Of a DNA stretch of 34,729 nt, positions 18,389-26,782 are shown in pieces. This DNA comes from an uncultured Bacteroidota bacterium (lineage in GTDB: Bacteria; Bacteroidota; Bacteroidia; 2-12-FULL-35-15), in contig CAIRRW010000071.1 of assembly GCA_903881065.1 (NCBI GenBank), positions 1-34,729 on the forward strand. The letters are read 5' to 3'. Every line of letters starts with the position of its first letter. The stretch's first letter is position 1. The translations under genes were made by a program, and so were the position numbers. A model generated the notes under the pieces. That model had not been told where the DNA came from, did not search any database, and saw only the letters and a list, made by a program, of their open reading frames with translations.

Positions 18389-19453
18389 CTAACACTGAGA
18401 AAGCAGGAAAACAGTATGATAGGTATTCATATAGTTATTATAAATAAGAACATTTTTTATATGTTTCTTTTTATTTTCACCAATTAAAATACTTTTAGGA
18501 ATAGTTTGTGTTTTTAAAATCATTGCTGCTTCCCATAAAGCAAAGCAACTCGAAGTTTGATATTCGCCACTCAAATGTTTAAAATAGGCAGCAGTATTGG
18601 TATTGAAAAGAGTTTTTTGTATATCGTAATATGAATTATCAAACCTTACATCGCCGCTGATGCCATATATTACACAGTCAATATCATCAGTTGTTAATCC
18701 CTTTTCGTAAAGTAAATCGGTAATTCCATTTTCAATTTCATCTTCACTTCCGGGATTGAAAATCATTTTCACTGCACGAAGTTTAGCGTAGTTCTTATCA
18801 CTTTCTTCATTGCTCAGCATAAAAAATGCAGCCCCTTCGCCGGAAACACTTCCAGGAGTTTTACTGTTGACAATATCCATCGTTGCAACATTTTCCTGTT
18901 TCCAGAATCCTGCCCGTTGTGTAATGGTAAAATGCCTGTCAGTCATTTCATCATGTCCTCCAACAAGCACATTCTTTGCATCGCTGTCTTCAAGCGTCAT
19001 CAATCCATCAAGCACCGCAGATTCAAATGAAAACCCTTTATGAACATAAGTAAAATTGTAATTCATGCATTTTAATTGCAGCGCAATTTGCGAACTCACC
19101 GTATTGTGAGTCGATTGCATAAATGAAGTAGGAGTTAAAAATTGTTCGTCATTATCAATTATTGCAAGAAGGAATTTCTCAGTATCCTCATGACAACCCA
19201 GAGCAGTTCCTGTTATAATAGCATCAGGCATTTCAACTCCCGAATCTTTAAGACAAACAGATGAAGCAGCAATTCCCATTTTTACTGTCCTTCCCATTCT
19301 TCTTGCCAAAACAGGGTTTAAAAACTCAGTATAAACAGGCTCCACACAACGTAACGAGTTTGTATTGTATTCTTTTAATTCTGTTAAAAATTCATGGGTA
19401 TTAAAAGTTTTTTGCGGGGAAACTATTCCTATTCCTTTTATAAATGCTTCCAT
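18389..19453 (-). CDS. Ketosynthase-like protein lacking the Cys-His-His triad (chain-length-factor-like)
   Basis: The 354-residue product keeps the thiolase-fold layout: an N-terminal GIGIVSP strand, SGEGAAFFML and a C-terminal GEYQTSS turn. The active-site Cys segment reads VHKGFSFES (137-145), the first His motif is replaced by YGISGD (263-268), and GHTLGA is replaced by GEYQTSS, with glutamate at 297. All three catalytic residues are therefore absent. In aryl-polyene synthases a non-catalytic chain-length-factor-like subunit (ApeC) pairs with a ketosynthase (ApeO). The 3-bp gap to the active ketosynthase upstream fits such a heterodimer. A decarboxylase or purely structural role is the alternative. 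Confidence 0.83.
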   Translation of the reverse strand: MEAFIKGIGIVSPQKTFNTHEFLTELKEYNTNSLRCVEPVYTEFLNPVLARRMGRTVKMGIAASSVCLKDSGVEMPDAIITGTALGCHEDTEKFLLAIIDNDEQFLTPTSFMQSTHNTVSSQIALQLKCMNYNFTYVHKGFSFESAVLDGLMTLEDSDAKNVLVGGHDEMTDRHFTITQRAGFWKQENVATMDIVNSKTPGSVSGEGAAFFMLSNEESDKNYAKLRAVKMIFNPGSEDEIENGITDLLYEKGLTTDDIDCVIYGISGDVRFDNSYYDIQKTLFNTNTAAYFKHLSGEYQTSSCFALWEAAMILKTQTIPKSILIGENKKKHIKNVLIYNNYMNTYHTVFLLSQC

Positions 19454-19456
19454 AAA

Positions 19457-20659
19457 TTAATGACGTGAAAAAATTAAAGCAGATGAGTTTCCTCCAAAAC
19501 CAAATGAATTGGATAATACATTGTTTATTGGCTTATCTGTTGTCAATGTTTTTGTAGGAGTAAAATTAAGTTCACTCATTTGGTTTATATGATTTAAACT
19601 AGGGTACACCATATTATATTTAATTGCAAGCACTGATAACACTGCTTCAATACCCCCGCAAGCGCCAAGAGTATGCCCTGTAAATGCTTTTGTTGAACTT
19701 ATACGAGGTACTTTATTTCCAAAAATCCGTTCAATTGCAGTTCCCTCCGACATGTCATTTACTTCCGTTCCAGTGCCGTGTGCATTTATATAATCAATAT
19801 CTTCTGGCTTTAATCCGCTAATCTTAAATGCCTTTTGCATGGCAAGATAAGCGCCTTCTCCTGTAGGCGACGAAGCTGTTTGATGATAGGCATCATTCGA
19901 GTTTCCATACCCCGATAATTCACATAATATTTCTTTTCCCTCTGCTGCTCTTTCCGATTCAAGAACTATAAAACCTGCGCCTTCACCAAGGTTTAAGCCT
20001 TTTCTTTCTGCATCAAATGGTTTGCATTGTTCTTTATCCAGAATCATTAGAGTCATAAAACCATTAATTGTAAACTTTGAAAGCGAATCAGTTCCGCCAA
20101 CCACTACACGGTCAACAATATTGTTCTTTATCAATCTGGCACCCAGCATTATTGAATTTGCAGATGAGGAACAAGCTGTACTTATTGTTGAAATGTGATC
20201 TTTAATTCCCAAATACTTCGCAATTACTTCGGTACTATCACCACAATCATGCGTTTCAATATATTTCAACCATCCGCCACTTTTCTCAACATCTAAAAAG
20301 TCCTTGAAATAGTTTTCTGTCATTGACATGCCACCAACACTTGTTGCAGAAATAATTCCGGTTCGGTACTCATTCACATCCTTTATACCTGCCCAAACCA
20401 TTGCTTCTTTTGCAGCCAGCATACCTAGGAGTGTGGTACGCGTAATAATTGTGTCAACATGAAGACCAATCATTTTTATCAATTCTTCATTGGTATGTTT
20501 TACTTCCCCAATAGGTATTTCATTTCTATGACGGGTAATAATATTATCCAACTCCCCAATCCCTGACTTACCTTTCGCAACTGCTAAAAGTGTTTGTTCT
20601 ACATTGTCGCCAATCGCGGAAATCATACCAATTCCTGTGATATATATTTTTTTATTCAT
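19457..20659 (-). CDS. Beta-ketoacyl-ACP synthase (FabF/KS-II type)
   Basis: A full-length (400 aa) KAS-II type condensing enzyme. The catalytic triad is present: nucleophile C163 in STACSSSANS, H294 in NAHGTGTEVND and H329 in KAFTGHTLGACG. The GEGAGFIVLE and SNSFGFGGNSS signatures are also intact. It would extend an ACP-bound chain by decarboxylative Claisen condensation with malonyl-ACP. The ACP gene lies 39 bp upstream and the chain-length-factor-like gene 3 bp downstream, so it is probably the elongating member of a heterodimeric type II polyketide synthase, not the housekeeping FabF. Confidence 0.92.
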   Translation of the reverse strand: MNKKIYITGIGMISAIGDNVEQTLLAVAKGKSGIGELDNIITRHRNEIPIGEVKHTNEELIKMIGLHVDTIITRTTLLGMLAAKEAMVWAGIKDVNEYRTGIISATSVGGMSMTENYFKDFLDVEKSGGWLKYIETHDCGDSTEVIAKYLGIKDHISTISTACSSSANSIMLGARLIKNNIVDRVVVGGTDSLSKFTINGFMTLMILDKEQCKPFDAERKGLNLGEGAGFIVLESERAAEGKEILCELSGYGNSNDAYHQTASSPTGEGAYLAMQKAFKISGLKPEDIDYINAHGTGTEVNDMSEGTAIERIFGNKVPRISSTKAFTGHTLGACGGIEAVLSVLAIKYNMVYPSLNHINQMSELNFTPTKTLTTDKPINNVLSNSFGFGGNSSALIFSRH

Positions 20660-20698
20660 TGGTTAATTGTCAATATTAAATTGTCAATTATTAAAGAA

Positions 20699-20953
20699 TT
20701 ATTTTTTGTTCTCATTAATAAATTCAGCCATTGTTCTGATGGACTGGAAAATCTTTTTCCCATCGGCAGGGTTGGATATTTTTATTCCATAATTTTTTTC
20801 CAACAATACTATCAGCTCAAGAGCATCAATAGAATCCAATCCTAAACCTTCTCCAAATAAAGTTGCATCACTATCAATATCTTCATTTTTTAAACCTTCA
20901 AGATTTAATTGCAAAATGATCTCCCCTTTTAATTTGTCCATTAATTCTTCCAT
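20699..20953 (-). CDS. Acyl carrier protein
   Basis: An 84-residue acidic four-helix protein with the phosphopantetheine site GLGLDSIDALEL; the serine is residue 41. The sequence GEGLGLDSIDALEL is characteristic of ACPs in aryl-polyene/flexirubin-type clusters, whereas fatty-acid ACPs usually have GADSLDTVEL. It lies 44 bp after a short ketosynthase-like gene and 39 bp before the FabF-type ketosynthase, and would carry the growing chain for both. Confidence 0.93.
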   Translation of the reverse strand: MEELMDKLKGEIILQLNLEGLKNEDIDSDATLFGEGLGLDSIDALELIVLLEKNYGIKISNPADGKKIFQSIRTMAEFINENKK

Positions 20954-20997
20954 AACTTTTGTTTTTTGCTTTATCTTTTTCCTTTACGGATAATTGA

Positions 20998-21636
20998 TTA
21001 AGCGTTGTTTGTATATAATTTATTTAATTGTTCATTTGTATGCTCTATTCCAAATCCCTCATGCTGTGACTCAACTGTATACAAAAATGCCTCGTAATTA
21101 TTTTCATAAAAATCAACCCAACCTGCAATGCAACTAGTTGCTTTATTTCTATTCAAAAGCGAATTTATATATGTACTCATAAAATCTGCATCAAATTTAT
21201 CAAAAATAAAGAATGTGTTTTCTCCTTTTATTTTGTTTCTGATAGCAATTTCTCCAATCAATATATTCGGCAAGGTATAAACAAATACCGCAGGACTGGG
21301 AAAATAATTCTCTTTATTTGAAATTGCTTTTTGATGTTCGGTATCAATTTCCAATGATGATGCACTGTTGGCAATAATTATAGCAATATCTTCCTGATTG
21401 TATTTTTCAGTAATTCTATTTGTTTTAAGTAATATTTCTGAAGTAATGAAAGCCAGTTTACACAAGCTATCCATTTTATAAAACTTAGGGTAATTTAATT
21501 GGTAATGCGAATAAGCCGATTTAAGAAAATCGACAGCTGAACTATTCTCTGTATTGGTAAAATCAATCTTATTATTGATTGATATATTACCATTCTTAAC
21601 TGAACAAACTGAAGTTATATAATTGCTGTTACTCAT
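20998..21636 (-). CDS. Short beta-ketoacyl synthase N-domain-like protein (Ketoacyl-synt_2 type)
   Basis: With ATG at 21636 the product has 212 residues and begins 1 bp after the stop of the preceding ketosynthase. An in-frame start 54 bp upstream would overlap that gene and add an unlikely basic leader, so it is not preferred. The segment YFPSPAVFVYTLPNILIGEI followed by AIRNKIKGENTFFI matches the pattern of the short ketosynthase-like family (S/P-P-x-x-F-x-Y-x-L-x-N) found in aryl-polyene and flexirubin loci. There is no recognisable Cys-His-His triad and the protein is about half the usual ketosynthase length, so it is probably an accessory or dimerisation subunit. It is not a truncated pseudogene by appearance: its frame is clean and its spacing tight. 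Confidence 0.72.
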   Translation of the reverse strand: MSNSNYITSVCSVKNGNISINNKIDFTNTENSSAVDFLKSAYSHYQLNYPKFYKMDSLCKLAFITSEILLKTNRITEKYNQEDIAIIIANSASSLEIDTEHQKAISNKENYFPSPAVFVYTLPNILIGEIAIRNKIKGENTFFIFDKFDADFMSTYINSLLNRNKATSCIAGWVDFYENNYEAFLYTVESQHEGFGIEHTNEQLNKLYTNNA

Positions 21637-21637
21637 A

Positions 21638-22822
21638 TTAATTTGCTGCTTCCATTTTCTGAAATAAAACTGCAGCATTACATCCGCCAAATCCTGCTGC
21701 TGTTTTCAAACAATTATTTACTCCTGATATTTTAGTTTCCTTAATAATATTTATTGGAGCTGTTACTCCCAATGTATCAAAATTATAAGTGCCGATTAAT
21801 ACATTTTCTTTCATAGAATGAATTCCAACAATAGATTCGATAACACCTGCAGCACCGAGTGTATGCCCAAAATAACTTTTAAGGCTATTCATAGGCACCT
21901 TGTCAAGTTTTGCATTAGTTATAGCAAGCGATTCCATATCATCATTAAAAAGAGTAGCTGTGCCATGACCGGAAATAAAATCTACTTCTGAAGGTTTTAA
22001 ATTTGATTCCTTCAATGTTTTTTCAATAGCAAGCAATAATCCATCACCTGTTCGGGATGGTCCAGAAATATGGTTTGCATCATTAGAGCTTGCTCCTCCT
22101 TTTACTGAAATTTTAGTTTTAGTTTTAATAACCTTTGCTTCATTATTAGTGAGTATTATTGTTCCGCAACCTTCACCCAACGAAATTCCGTTTCTGCTTG
22201 CATCATAAGGTTTGGCAATCTCATTGCTTACCGCTTTAAAGGATTGAAATCCTGAAACAACAAAATGTGTCATGCTGTCGGCACCAATTACAAGTATAGT
22301 ATCGTATCTTTTTTCCTCCAGCAATCGTTTGCCAAGTATAATTGCAAGCACACCCGAAATACAAGCATTTGAAACAACTATAGGTTGATTACTATTTTTG
22401 AAATAACGGGCAATTACATTTGCTGTTTCCCAAAGATAAACTCTCTTTTTATCGAATTTTTTTCCTTCTTCTTCATTCAGCAAATCAATATTTCCTTTTG
22501 TTGAAGAAAATACTAATAGAGCTTTATCACTTGTAATATCAATATTTTTATTCTGATTTAACGCATCCGTAACAGAAAGTATTATCATCTTTTCAAGGCG
22601 GGTATATGCTTCACTTATATTCAGCTTTGAAAATGCAGTATTTAATTTATCATTGTCTATAACTGATGCATACACTGGTTCAGAAGATATATTAGAATGT
22701 TCGAGTAATCGCACACCTGTCTGCATCTTTTTCAGACATTCAAAGTTATCTGCACTTGTAAAACCAAGTGGAGAAACAATATTATCAGCGGCAACATACA
22801 CCTTCGTCAAATTCTCAGTCAT
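21638..22822 (-). CDS. Beta-ketoacyl-ACP synthase, second paralogue
   Basis: A 394-residue condensing enzyme. The triad is visible: C154 in VVSNACISG, H286 in SGHGTATLFND and H320 in SYFGHTLGAAG, along with ISLGEGCGTIIL and AAGFGGCNAA. The active-site context NACISG differs from the classical TACSS of FabF, marking it as a distinct subfamily. It starts 13 bp after the thioesterase gene. By analogy with aryl-polyene synthesis, where a separate ketosynthase (ApeR) complements the ApeO/ApeC pair, this may perform a priming or special extension step; that assignment is inference. Confidence 0.9.
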   Translation of the reverse strand: MTENLTKVYVAADNIVSPLGFTSADNFECLKKMQTGVRLLEHSNISSEPVYASVIDNDKLNTAFSKLNISEAYTRLEKMIILSVTDALNQNKNIDITSDKALLVFSSTKGNIDLLNEEEGKKFDKKRVYLWETANVIARYFKNSNQPIVVSNACISGVLAIILGKRLLEEKRYDTILVIGADSMTHFVVSGFQSFKAVSNEIAKPYDASRNGISLGEGCGTIILTNNEAKVIKTKTKISVKGGASSNDANHISGPSRTGDGLLLAIEKTLKESNLKPSEVDFISGHGTATLFNDDMESLAITNAKLDKVPMNSLKSYFGHTLGAAGVIESIVGIHSMKENVLIGTYNFDTLGVTAPINIIKETKISGVNNCLKTAAGFGGCNAAVLFQKMEAAN

Positions 22823-22835
22823 TTATTTCCTCTTT

Positions 22836-23288
22836 TTACATCAATGAATATTTCCTTTTCCATTCTTCAAAAAATGGTGGATTGGTAATAAATAACTCAT
22901 GTTCTAAATTAATAAATACCTGTGTGGATTCCCCTGTTGTAACTAGTTCGCCATCCGAAACACGAAATATTTTATATAGAAAAATAATCTTTGCAGCTGC
23001 CGAATTAATAAAAGTGGTTTCTATAATAACACTGTCACCATACCTTACGGTCTTCTTAAAATCAACATTTAAGTTAACCAGCGGAGTCGCAAATTTGTGT
23101 TTGTAAACATCCAGATATCCCAACCCATATTGTTTTCCAAAAGCTTCCCTACCGTCTTCAAAAAACTTAACATAGTGTCCATGCCAAATAATACCAAGTG
23201 CATCTACCTCACTAAAACGAACCGGAACTTCTGTACGACAAATTAGTTGTTCCACCAAAATTTTATCTTCTTTTATAAATGCTTGCAT
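22836..23288 (-). CDS. Hot-dog fold acyl-ACP/CoA thioesterase (4HBT type)
   Basis: The ATG at 23288 gives 150 residues. An in-frame TTG at 23315 would place the start nearly at the predicted transcription start, so it was rejected. The 4HBT motif is present: VRFSEVDALGIIWHGHYVKF followed by FEDGREAFGKQYGL, with the catalytic aspartate at residue 29. Such enzymes hydrolyse acyl-ACP or acyl-CoA thioesters. As first gene of the operon it may edit or release chains made by the ketosynthases downstream; thioesterases of this type occur in aryl-polyene clusters. Confidence 0.88.
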   Translation of the reverse strand: MQAFIKEDKILVEQLICRTEVPVRFSEVDALGIIWHGHYVKFFEDGREAFGKQYGLGYLDVYKHKFATPLVNLNVDFKKTVRYGDSVIIETTFINSAAAKIIFLYKIFRVSDGELVTTGESTQVFINLEHELFITNPPFFEEWKRKYSLM

Positions 23289-23329
23289 TTTCTTTAAGGG
23301 ATGTAAATTTATCAAAAAAAAGCAAACAT

Positions 23330-23358
23330 CAAATTTATTATTTAGGATAGAAAGGCAA
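23330..23358 (-). promoter_or_regulatory. Bacteroidota-type sigma promoter of the polyketide operon
   Basis: On the minus strand TTG (23358-23356) is followed after 18 nt by TAAATTTG (23337-23330), an exact match to the Bacteroidota -7 consensus TAnnTTTG with normal spacing to the -33 element. Transcription would start near 23324 and give a leader of about 35 nt before the thioesterase ATG. It is the only good promoter seen ahead of the nine genes. Confidence 0.6.
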
Positions 23359-23415
23359 TTTTGAAATATGAATATAAAAACACATTAGGAAAGAACGCGA
23401 TTTATAATATACCCC

Positions 23416-24015
23416 CTACTTCCATATTTTAAAATTCAACTTAAATTTTTTCTCCTGAAGACAAGCACGCCAATCAATAAAAAGAAGTCCGGCAACTAGC
23501 AAAAACCCAACAACTATACCTGTAATGGATTTCCACGAGATGGCGCCTTCGAAGAAACTTACAGTATTCTCTGCGGCATATTCCCCCATGAGTACAGCAA
23601 TTGTATCACTAATTAATTTTCCAACAAAAAAGGCAGGTATAATTAAGAATGGTTTCATTTTAGCCATCCCTCCTGCAATAAATAAAGGAGTTGTAGGCAA
23701 TGGCAAAAGAGAATAAGTAAGTATTGCTACCTGACTTTTCCACCCTTTCTCTTTCAGTTTCTTCCCAAGAAACTGTACATCTGCATTTTTCGAAGGTTTA
23801 AAGATTCGCCCAGCAATCCTAGGAATATATAATGTAAGAATATAACGCCCTAATATGGATCCTGCCACACCAGAAACAATAACTACCCAAACATTTAAAT
23901 TAAACTCAATTTGCAGAAAAATCATTATTACAAATGCAGGAGGAAGTGGCAATGGAACGATGTCAACCATCATCGCTGAAATAAATACCAGAAAATATTT
24001 TAACCACAAATCCAT
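23416..24015 (-). CDS. VTT-domain (DedA/YqaA-like) inner-membrane protein
   Basis: About 199 residues from ATG 24015 (MDLWLKYFLVF); a TTG four codons upstream is possible but less likely. Four to five hydrophobic segments surround the hallmarks of the VTT family: VPLPLPPAFVIM, SGVAGSILGRYIL, then TYSLLPLPTTPLFIAGG and FFVGKLISD. Family members are envelope proteins implicated in lipid carrier recycling or membrane homeostasis; the substrate here is unknown. The 3' end lies some 58 bp from the polyketide promoter, so it is a separate unit reading toward that operon, and read-through into it is possible because no hairpin was seen between them. Confidence 0.75.
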   Translation of the reverse strand: MDLWLKYFLVFISAMMVDIVPLPLPPAFVIMIFLQIEFNLNVWVVIVSGVAGSILGRYILTLYIPRIAGRIFKPSKNADVQFLGKKLKEKGWKSQVAILTYSLLPLPTTPLFIAGGMAKMKPFLIIPAFFVGKLISDTIAVLMGEYAAENTVSFFEGAISWKSITGIVVGFLLVAGLLFIDWRACLQEKKFKLNFKIWK

Positions 24016-24063
24016 TCCTTTACGCAACGCTAAATATTACTTTTAATAATCCTCCATCTAATT

Positions 24064-24112
24064 TAAAATCTAAAAGCCTCATCTTTTCAAAGAATGAGGC
24101 TTTTAGATTTTA
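24064..24112 (-). terminator. Strong stem-loop terminator downstream of the dipeptidyl-peptidase gene
   Basis: Perfect 18-bp complementary arms (24065-24082 and 24094-24111), extended by one more pair, flank an 11-nt loop. The arms contain AAAAGCCTCAT and ATGAGGCTTTT, and the run of T in the 3' arm on either strand makes the element potentially bidirectional. It lies about 20 bp past the stop at 24133. Confidence 0.85.
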
Positions 24113-24132
24113 GATTTTAAACCTTCTTTAAC

Positions 24133-26220
24133 TTAATTTTTCACAGGAAGATATCCATAATCTTTTCCGTAACGAAGCATCTGATCCATGAAGCTTTCAT
24201 TGTTTTCTATTTTTACATTGGAAATTTTATCCCCTTCCATCACAGGAACCAATTTAGGTTGAATAAAGCCCATATAAGGTGCTACATTTAGTTTATCCAT
24301 ACGTTGATGAACTTCCTTTAACAATGCCTGATCAACTTTCACACCATAATTTTCAACAAGATTTTTACCAGCATTGAAATCTCCTTCCGATTTAATTCGT
24401 TGTATTTCTTTTAATAACTGACCGAATAGATCACGAAGTTTATTGTAGTCATTTATCTTAAAATAAGTTTTTCCATCCTTAGACACACGTTCAATCACAT
24501 TATCTTTTTTACCTTTTTCAAATACCCAACCGGCATTCATCTGCCGATTACGCATGTGAGCTTCTTCTAAATTATCACCCTCCTTGATACGTACCAATTG
24601 AGTCATTAATCCATTCATAATATAATAATCATATTGTGCCTTACCGACTTCAATGGAAGGACTAACACCAATATCTACCAGTTTTTGATCCATTATATAG
24701 TACAACCCTACTAAATCTGCACGTGCTTCTTCCAAAGTACCTGCATAGTTTTTAAGAGTAACATCAGGGGTACTCACTCCTTTATTAATTTGTCCAGAAG
24801 CATGACCGATAACTTCATGCATATCAGTTTCTAAGTCTCCGCTAAGAGGCCCATATTTTGCAACCCTGTCTTTCACTTCCTGAGATGCACCAAACTCACC
24901 AATTGTAGGGCTTTTAGCGCGTGCGAAATTATAAGAGTAAACAATATTACTTAACGAAACTGATTTGGAACCATGTTTTTCCCTTATCCATTCAGAATTT
25001 GGAAGGTTTATTCCTATTGGTGTTGATGGCGCATTATCACCACATTCGCCAATTACAGTTATTACTTTTGCTGAAATACCTTTTACAGTTTTCTTTTTAT
25101 GATTATCAGAAATAGGTGAATGATTTTCGAACCATTGTGCTTCTTTTGCAATAGCAGCAATACGTTTTGTTGCTTCCAAATCTTTCATCGAAACAACTGA
25201 TTCATATCCCCCCTTTTTCTGAAGTGCATCATGATATACCTCAATGTAACCATTTACAACATCTACACGTGAAGCTGTATCACCAACCCAAGAAATAGAA
25301 TAGTCGTCAAAGTCTTTTAAATCGCCACTCTTATAAAATTTTATTAACGCTTCCAATGTTGTTTTCTGAACATCATTCTCTGCAACTGTACTTGCTTTCT
25401 CCAACCAGAAAATTATTTTATCGATTGCTGCACCATACATCCCACCACTCTTCCAAGCCTTTTCTACCATCTTTCCATTCTCCTTCATCAACTTCGTATT
25501 TAACCCCCAAGATGGTTGTTCCTTTTCTCCTTTTTTGATTAAGCCTGCATAATAACTTTCTACTTCCTTTTGAGTTACACCTTCGTAAAAATTACCTGCC
25601 GATGCTTTTACATTATCAACATTAGCACTCAAATCAACAGCCTTTGGATCAACCTTAGGATCAAACAATATTGGTTGAAGCATTTTTGTAAATTCGTCAA
25701 TCTTCATTCCTTCCAATGGAAGTTTTGCATTATCACTCTTGCTTACTAACTCTTTGAAATAATCGAAAGAAAAATCAGGAAGCATTTTTGCATTACTATA
25801 ATGATGGTGAATACCATTAGCAAAGAATACTCGTTTACTATACTCCAAAAACTTCTTGTAATCCTCACTATTCTTATCACCGGAGTATGTAGTAAGAATT
25901 GTTTCCAATGTCTTACGAATAGTTAAACTGTATTTATATTTTTGATCCCAGAATATATCTCTACCACATAATCCTGCTTCATATAAATAGTACGCAAGTT
26001 GTTTTTGCTTCAATGATAAATCAGCAAATCCTGGAACATCATAGCGAAGTACTTGAATATCTGCAAAGCAGTCCGCCATTATTTCTGTTTGAGTTGCCAC
26101 CACTGAATCCTTTTTTTGTTGAGTAGCTTCGTTTTTCTTTGCTCCATTAGTACACGACATAATCATTGCTGACAACAATAAAGATGCTATGGATAGTTTC
26201 TTAATTTTCATTTTATTCAT
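24133..26220 (-). CDS. Dipeptidyl-peptidase III family zinc metallopeptidase, lipoprotein (M49)
   Basis: A 695-residue protein with a lipoprotein signal peptide whose lipobox cysteine is C23 (AMIMSC), so it is membrane-attached in the envelope. The M49 zinc signature HExxGH appears as HEVIGH (468-473) and the second motif as EEARAD (497-502), whose glutamate 498 is the third zinc ligand. Length and motif spacing fit bacterial DPP III, which removes dipeptides from the N-terminus of short peptides. Export distinguishes it from the cytosolic eukaryotic enzyme and suggests use in periplasmic peptide uptake. It is flanked by hairpin terminators on both sides and therefore probably monocistronic. 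Confidence 0.92.
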   Translation of the reverse strand: MNKMKIKKLSIASLLLSAMIMSCTNGAKKNEATQQKKDSVVATQTEIMADCFADIQVLRYDVPGFADLSLKQKQLAYYLYEAGLCGRDIFWDQKYKYSLTIRKTLETILTTYSGDKNSEDYKKFLEYSKRVFFANGIHHHYSNAKMLPDFSFDYFKELVSKSDNAKLPLEGMKIDEFTKMLQPILFDPKVDPKAVDLSANVDNVKASAGNFYEGVTQKEVESYYAGLIKKGEKEQPSWGLNTKLMKENGKMVEKAWKSGGMYGAAIDKIIFWLEKASTVAENDVQKTTLEALIKFYKSGDLKDFDDYSISWVGDTASRVDVVNGYIEVYHDALQKKGGYESVVSMKDLEATKRIAAIAKEAQWFENHSPISDNHKKKTVKGISAKVITVIGECGDNAPSTPIGINLPNSEWIREKHGSKSVSLSNIVYSYNFARAKSPTIGEFGASQEVKDRVAKYGPLSGDLETDMHEVIGHASGQINKGVSTPDVTLKNYAGTLEEARADLVGLYYIMDQKLVDIGVSPSIEVGKAQYDYYIMNGLMTQLVRIKEGDNLEEAHMRNRQMNAGWVFEKGKKDNVIERVSKDGKTYFKINDYNKLRDLFGQLLKEIQRIKSEGDFNAGKNLVENYGVKVDQALLKEVHQRMDKLNVAPYMGFIQPKLVPVMEGDKISNVKIENNESFMDQMLRYGKDYGYLPVKN

Positions 26221-26248
26221 TTTAAATTAGTATTTTTTTAAGGAAGTG

Positions 26249-26256
26249 TAAAAGTA
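26249..26256 (-). promoter_or_regulatory. Possible -7 box of the dipeptidyl-peptidase gene
   Basis: TACTTTTA on the minus strand matches TAnnTTTG at seven of eight positions and lies about 28 nt upstream of the ATG. No convincing TTG was found at the expected distance, so this is a weak call. Confidence 0.3.
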
Positions 26257-26291
26257 GAAAAAAAATGGTTGGTGAACTATAGTTAAATTAA

Positions 26292-26341
26292 AATGCCATA
26301 GAAACATTGATTTTTATATTAATCAGTGTTTTTATGGCATT
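26292..26341 (-). terminator. Long stem-loop terminator after the Rieske gene
   Basis: Arms 26292-26312 and 26321-26341 pair over about 21 positions with two imperfect pairs and an eight-base loop; the outer arms are AATGCCATA and TATGGCATT. It begins some 19 bp past the Rieske stop on the minus strand and ends 70 bp before the peptidase start. The T-run is short, so it may act partly as an mRNA-stabilising hairpin. Confidence 0.65.
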
Positions 26342-26359
26342 AATATTATTTGACCTCTT

Positions 26360-26782
26360 TTACCCTGCTATGGTAAGTATGTTGCCGCTTTTGGTTACTG
26401 TATATTTTTTCAATGCTACCGTAGCAGGGCCTGTTGTTACATTACCACTATTATCGAAAGAAGCTCCGTGACAAGGGCAGACAAAACTATGTGAACTTGC
26501 ACTGAAACCTACACTGCATCCATTATGAGTACATGCTTGTGCTACTGCAACATAAGTACCTGCATCGTTTGCTACTATTACGCCATTTGATGCTACTGCA
26601 CCGCCTGCTGTATTTAATGCTGCATTAGTCGACTGAGATAAATTGAGTGTAAAATTAACCGTAGGCCCTTGTGGTGAAGAAGAGTTACTGCTTTTCTTGC
26701 AACCTTCAACCATTACTGTCGATCCTACTAAACCCAAGCCACATAAGGCTCCTGATGTTCTTAAAAACTTTCTTCTGTCCAT
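26360..26782 (-). CDS. Tat-exported Rieske [2Fe-2S] lipoprotein
   Basis: The 140-residue protein opens with MDRRKFLRTSGALCG, a twin-arginine motif, and a lipobox ending at C28 (MVEGC), implying folded export with its cofactor and lipid anchoring. The Rieske ligands are C84 and H86 in ACTHNGC and C102 and H105 in CPCH; C89 and C104 would form the stabilising disulfide. This is the pattern of high-potential Rieske proteins, as in cytochrome bc or arsenite-oxidase small subunits. No cytochrome b or catalytic partner is adjacent, so its redox partner is unknown. Terminator downstream and a divergent gene upstream suggest a single-gene unit. Confidence 0.93.
   Translation of the reverse strand: MDRRKFLRTSGALCGLGLVGSTVMVEGCKKSSNSSSPQGPTVNFTLNLSQSTNAALNTAGGAVASNGVIVANDAGTYVAVAQACTHNGCSVGFSASSHSFVCPCHGASFDNSGNVTTGPATVALKKYTVTKSGNILTIAG

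Noticed and set aside
20998..21690. Short ketosynthase-like gene as a frameshifted 3' part of the ketosynthase before it
   Set aside because: The upstream ketosynthase is full length with its C-terminal GFGG motif, and the short gene has its own ATG and family pattern.
23289..23315. TTG start at 23315 for the thioesterase
   Set aside because: It lies only about nine bases from the predicted transcription start, and the added nine residues precede the hot-dog domain without any family resemblance; ATG 23288 is simpler.
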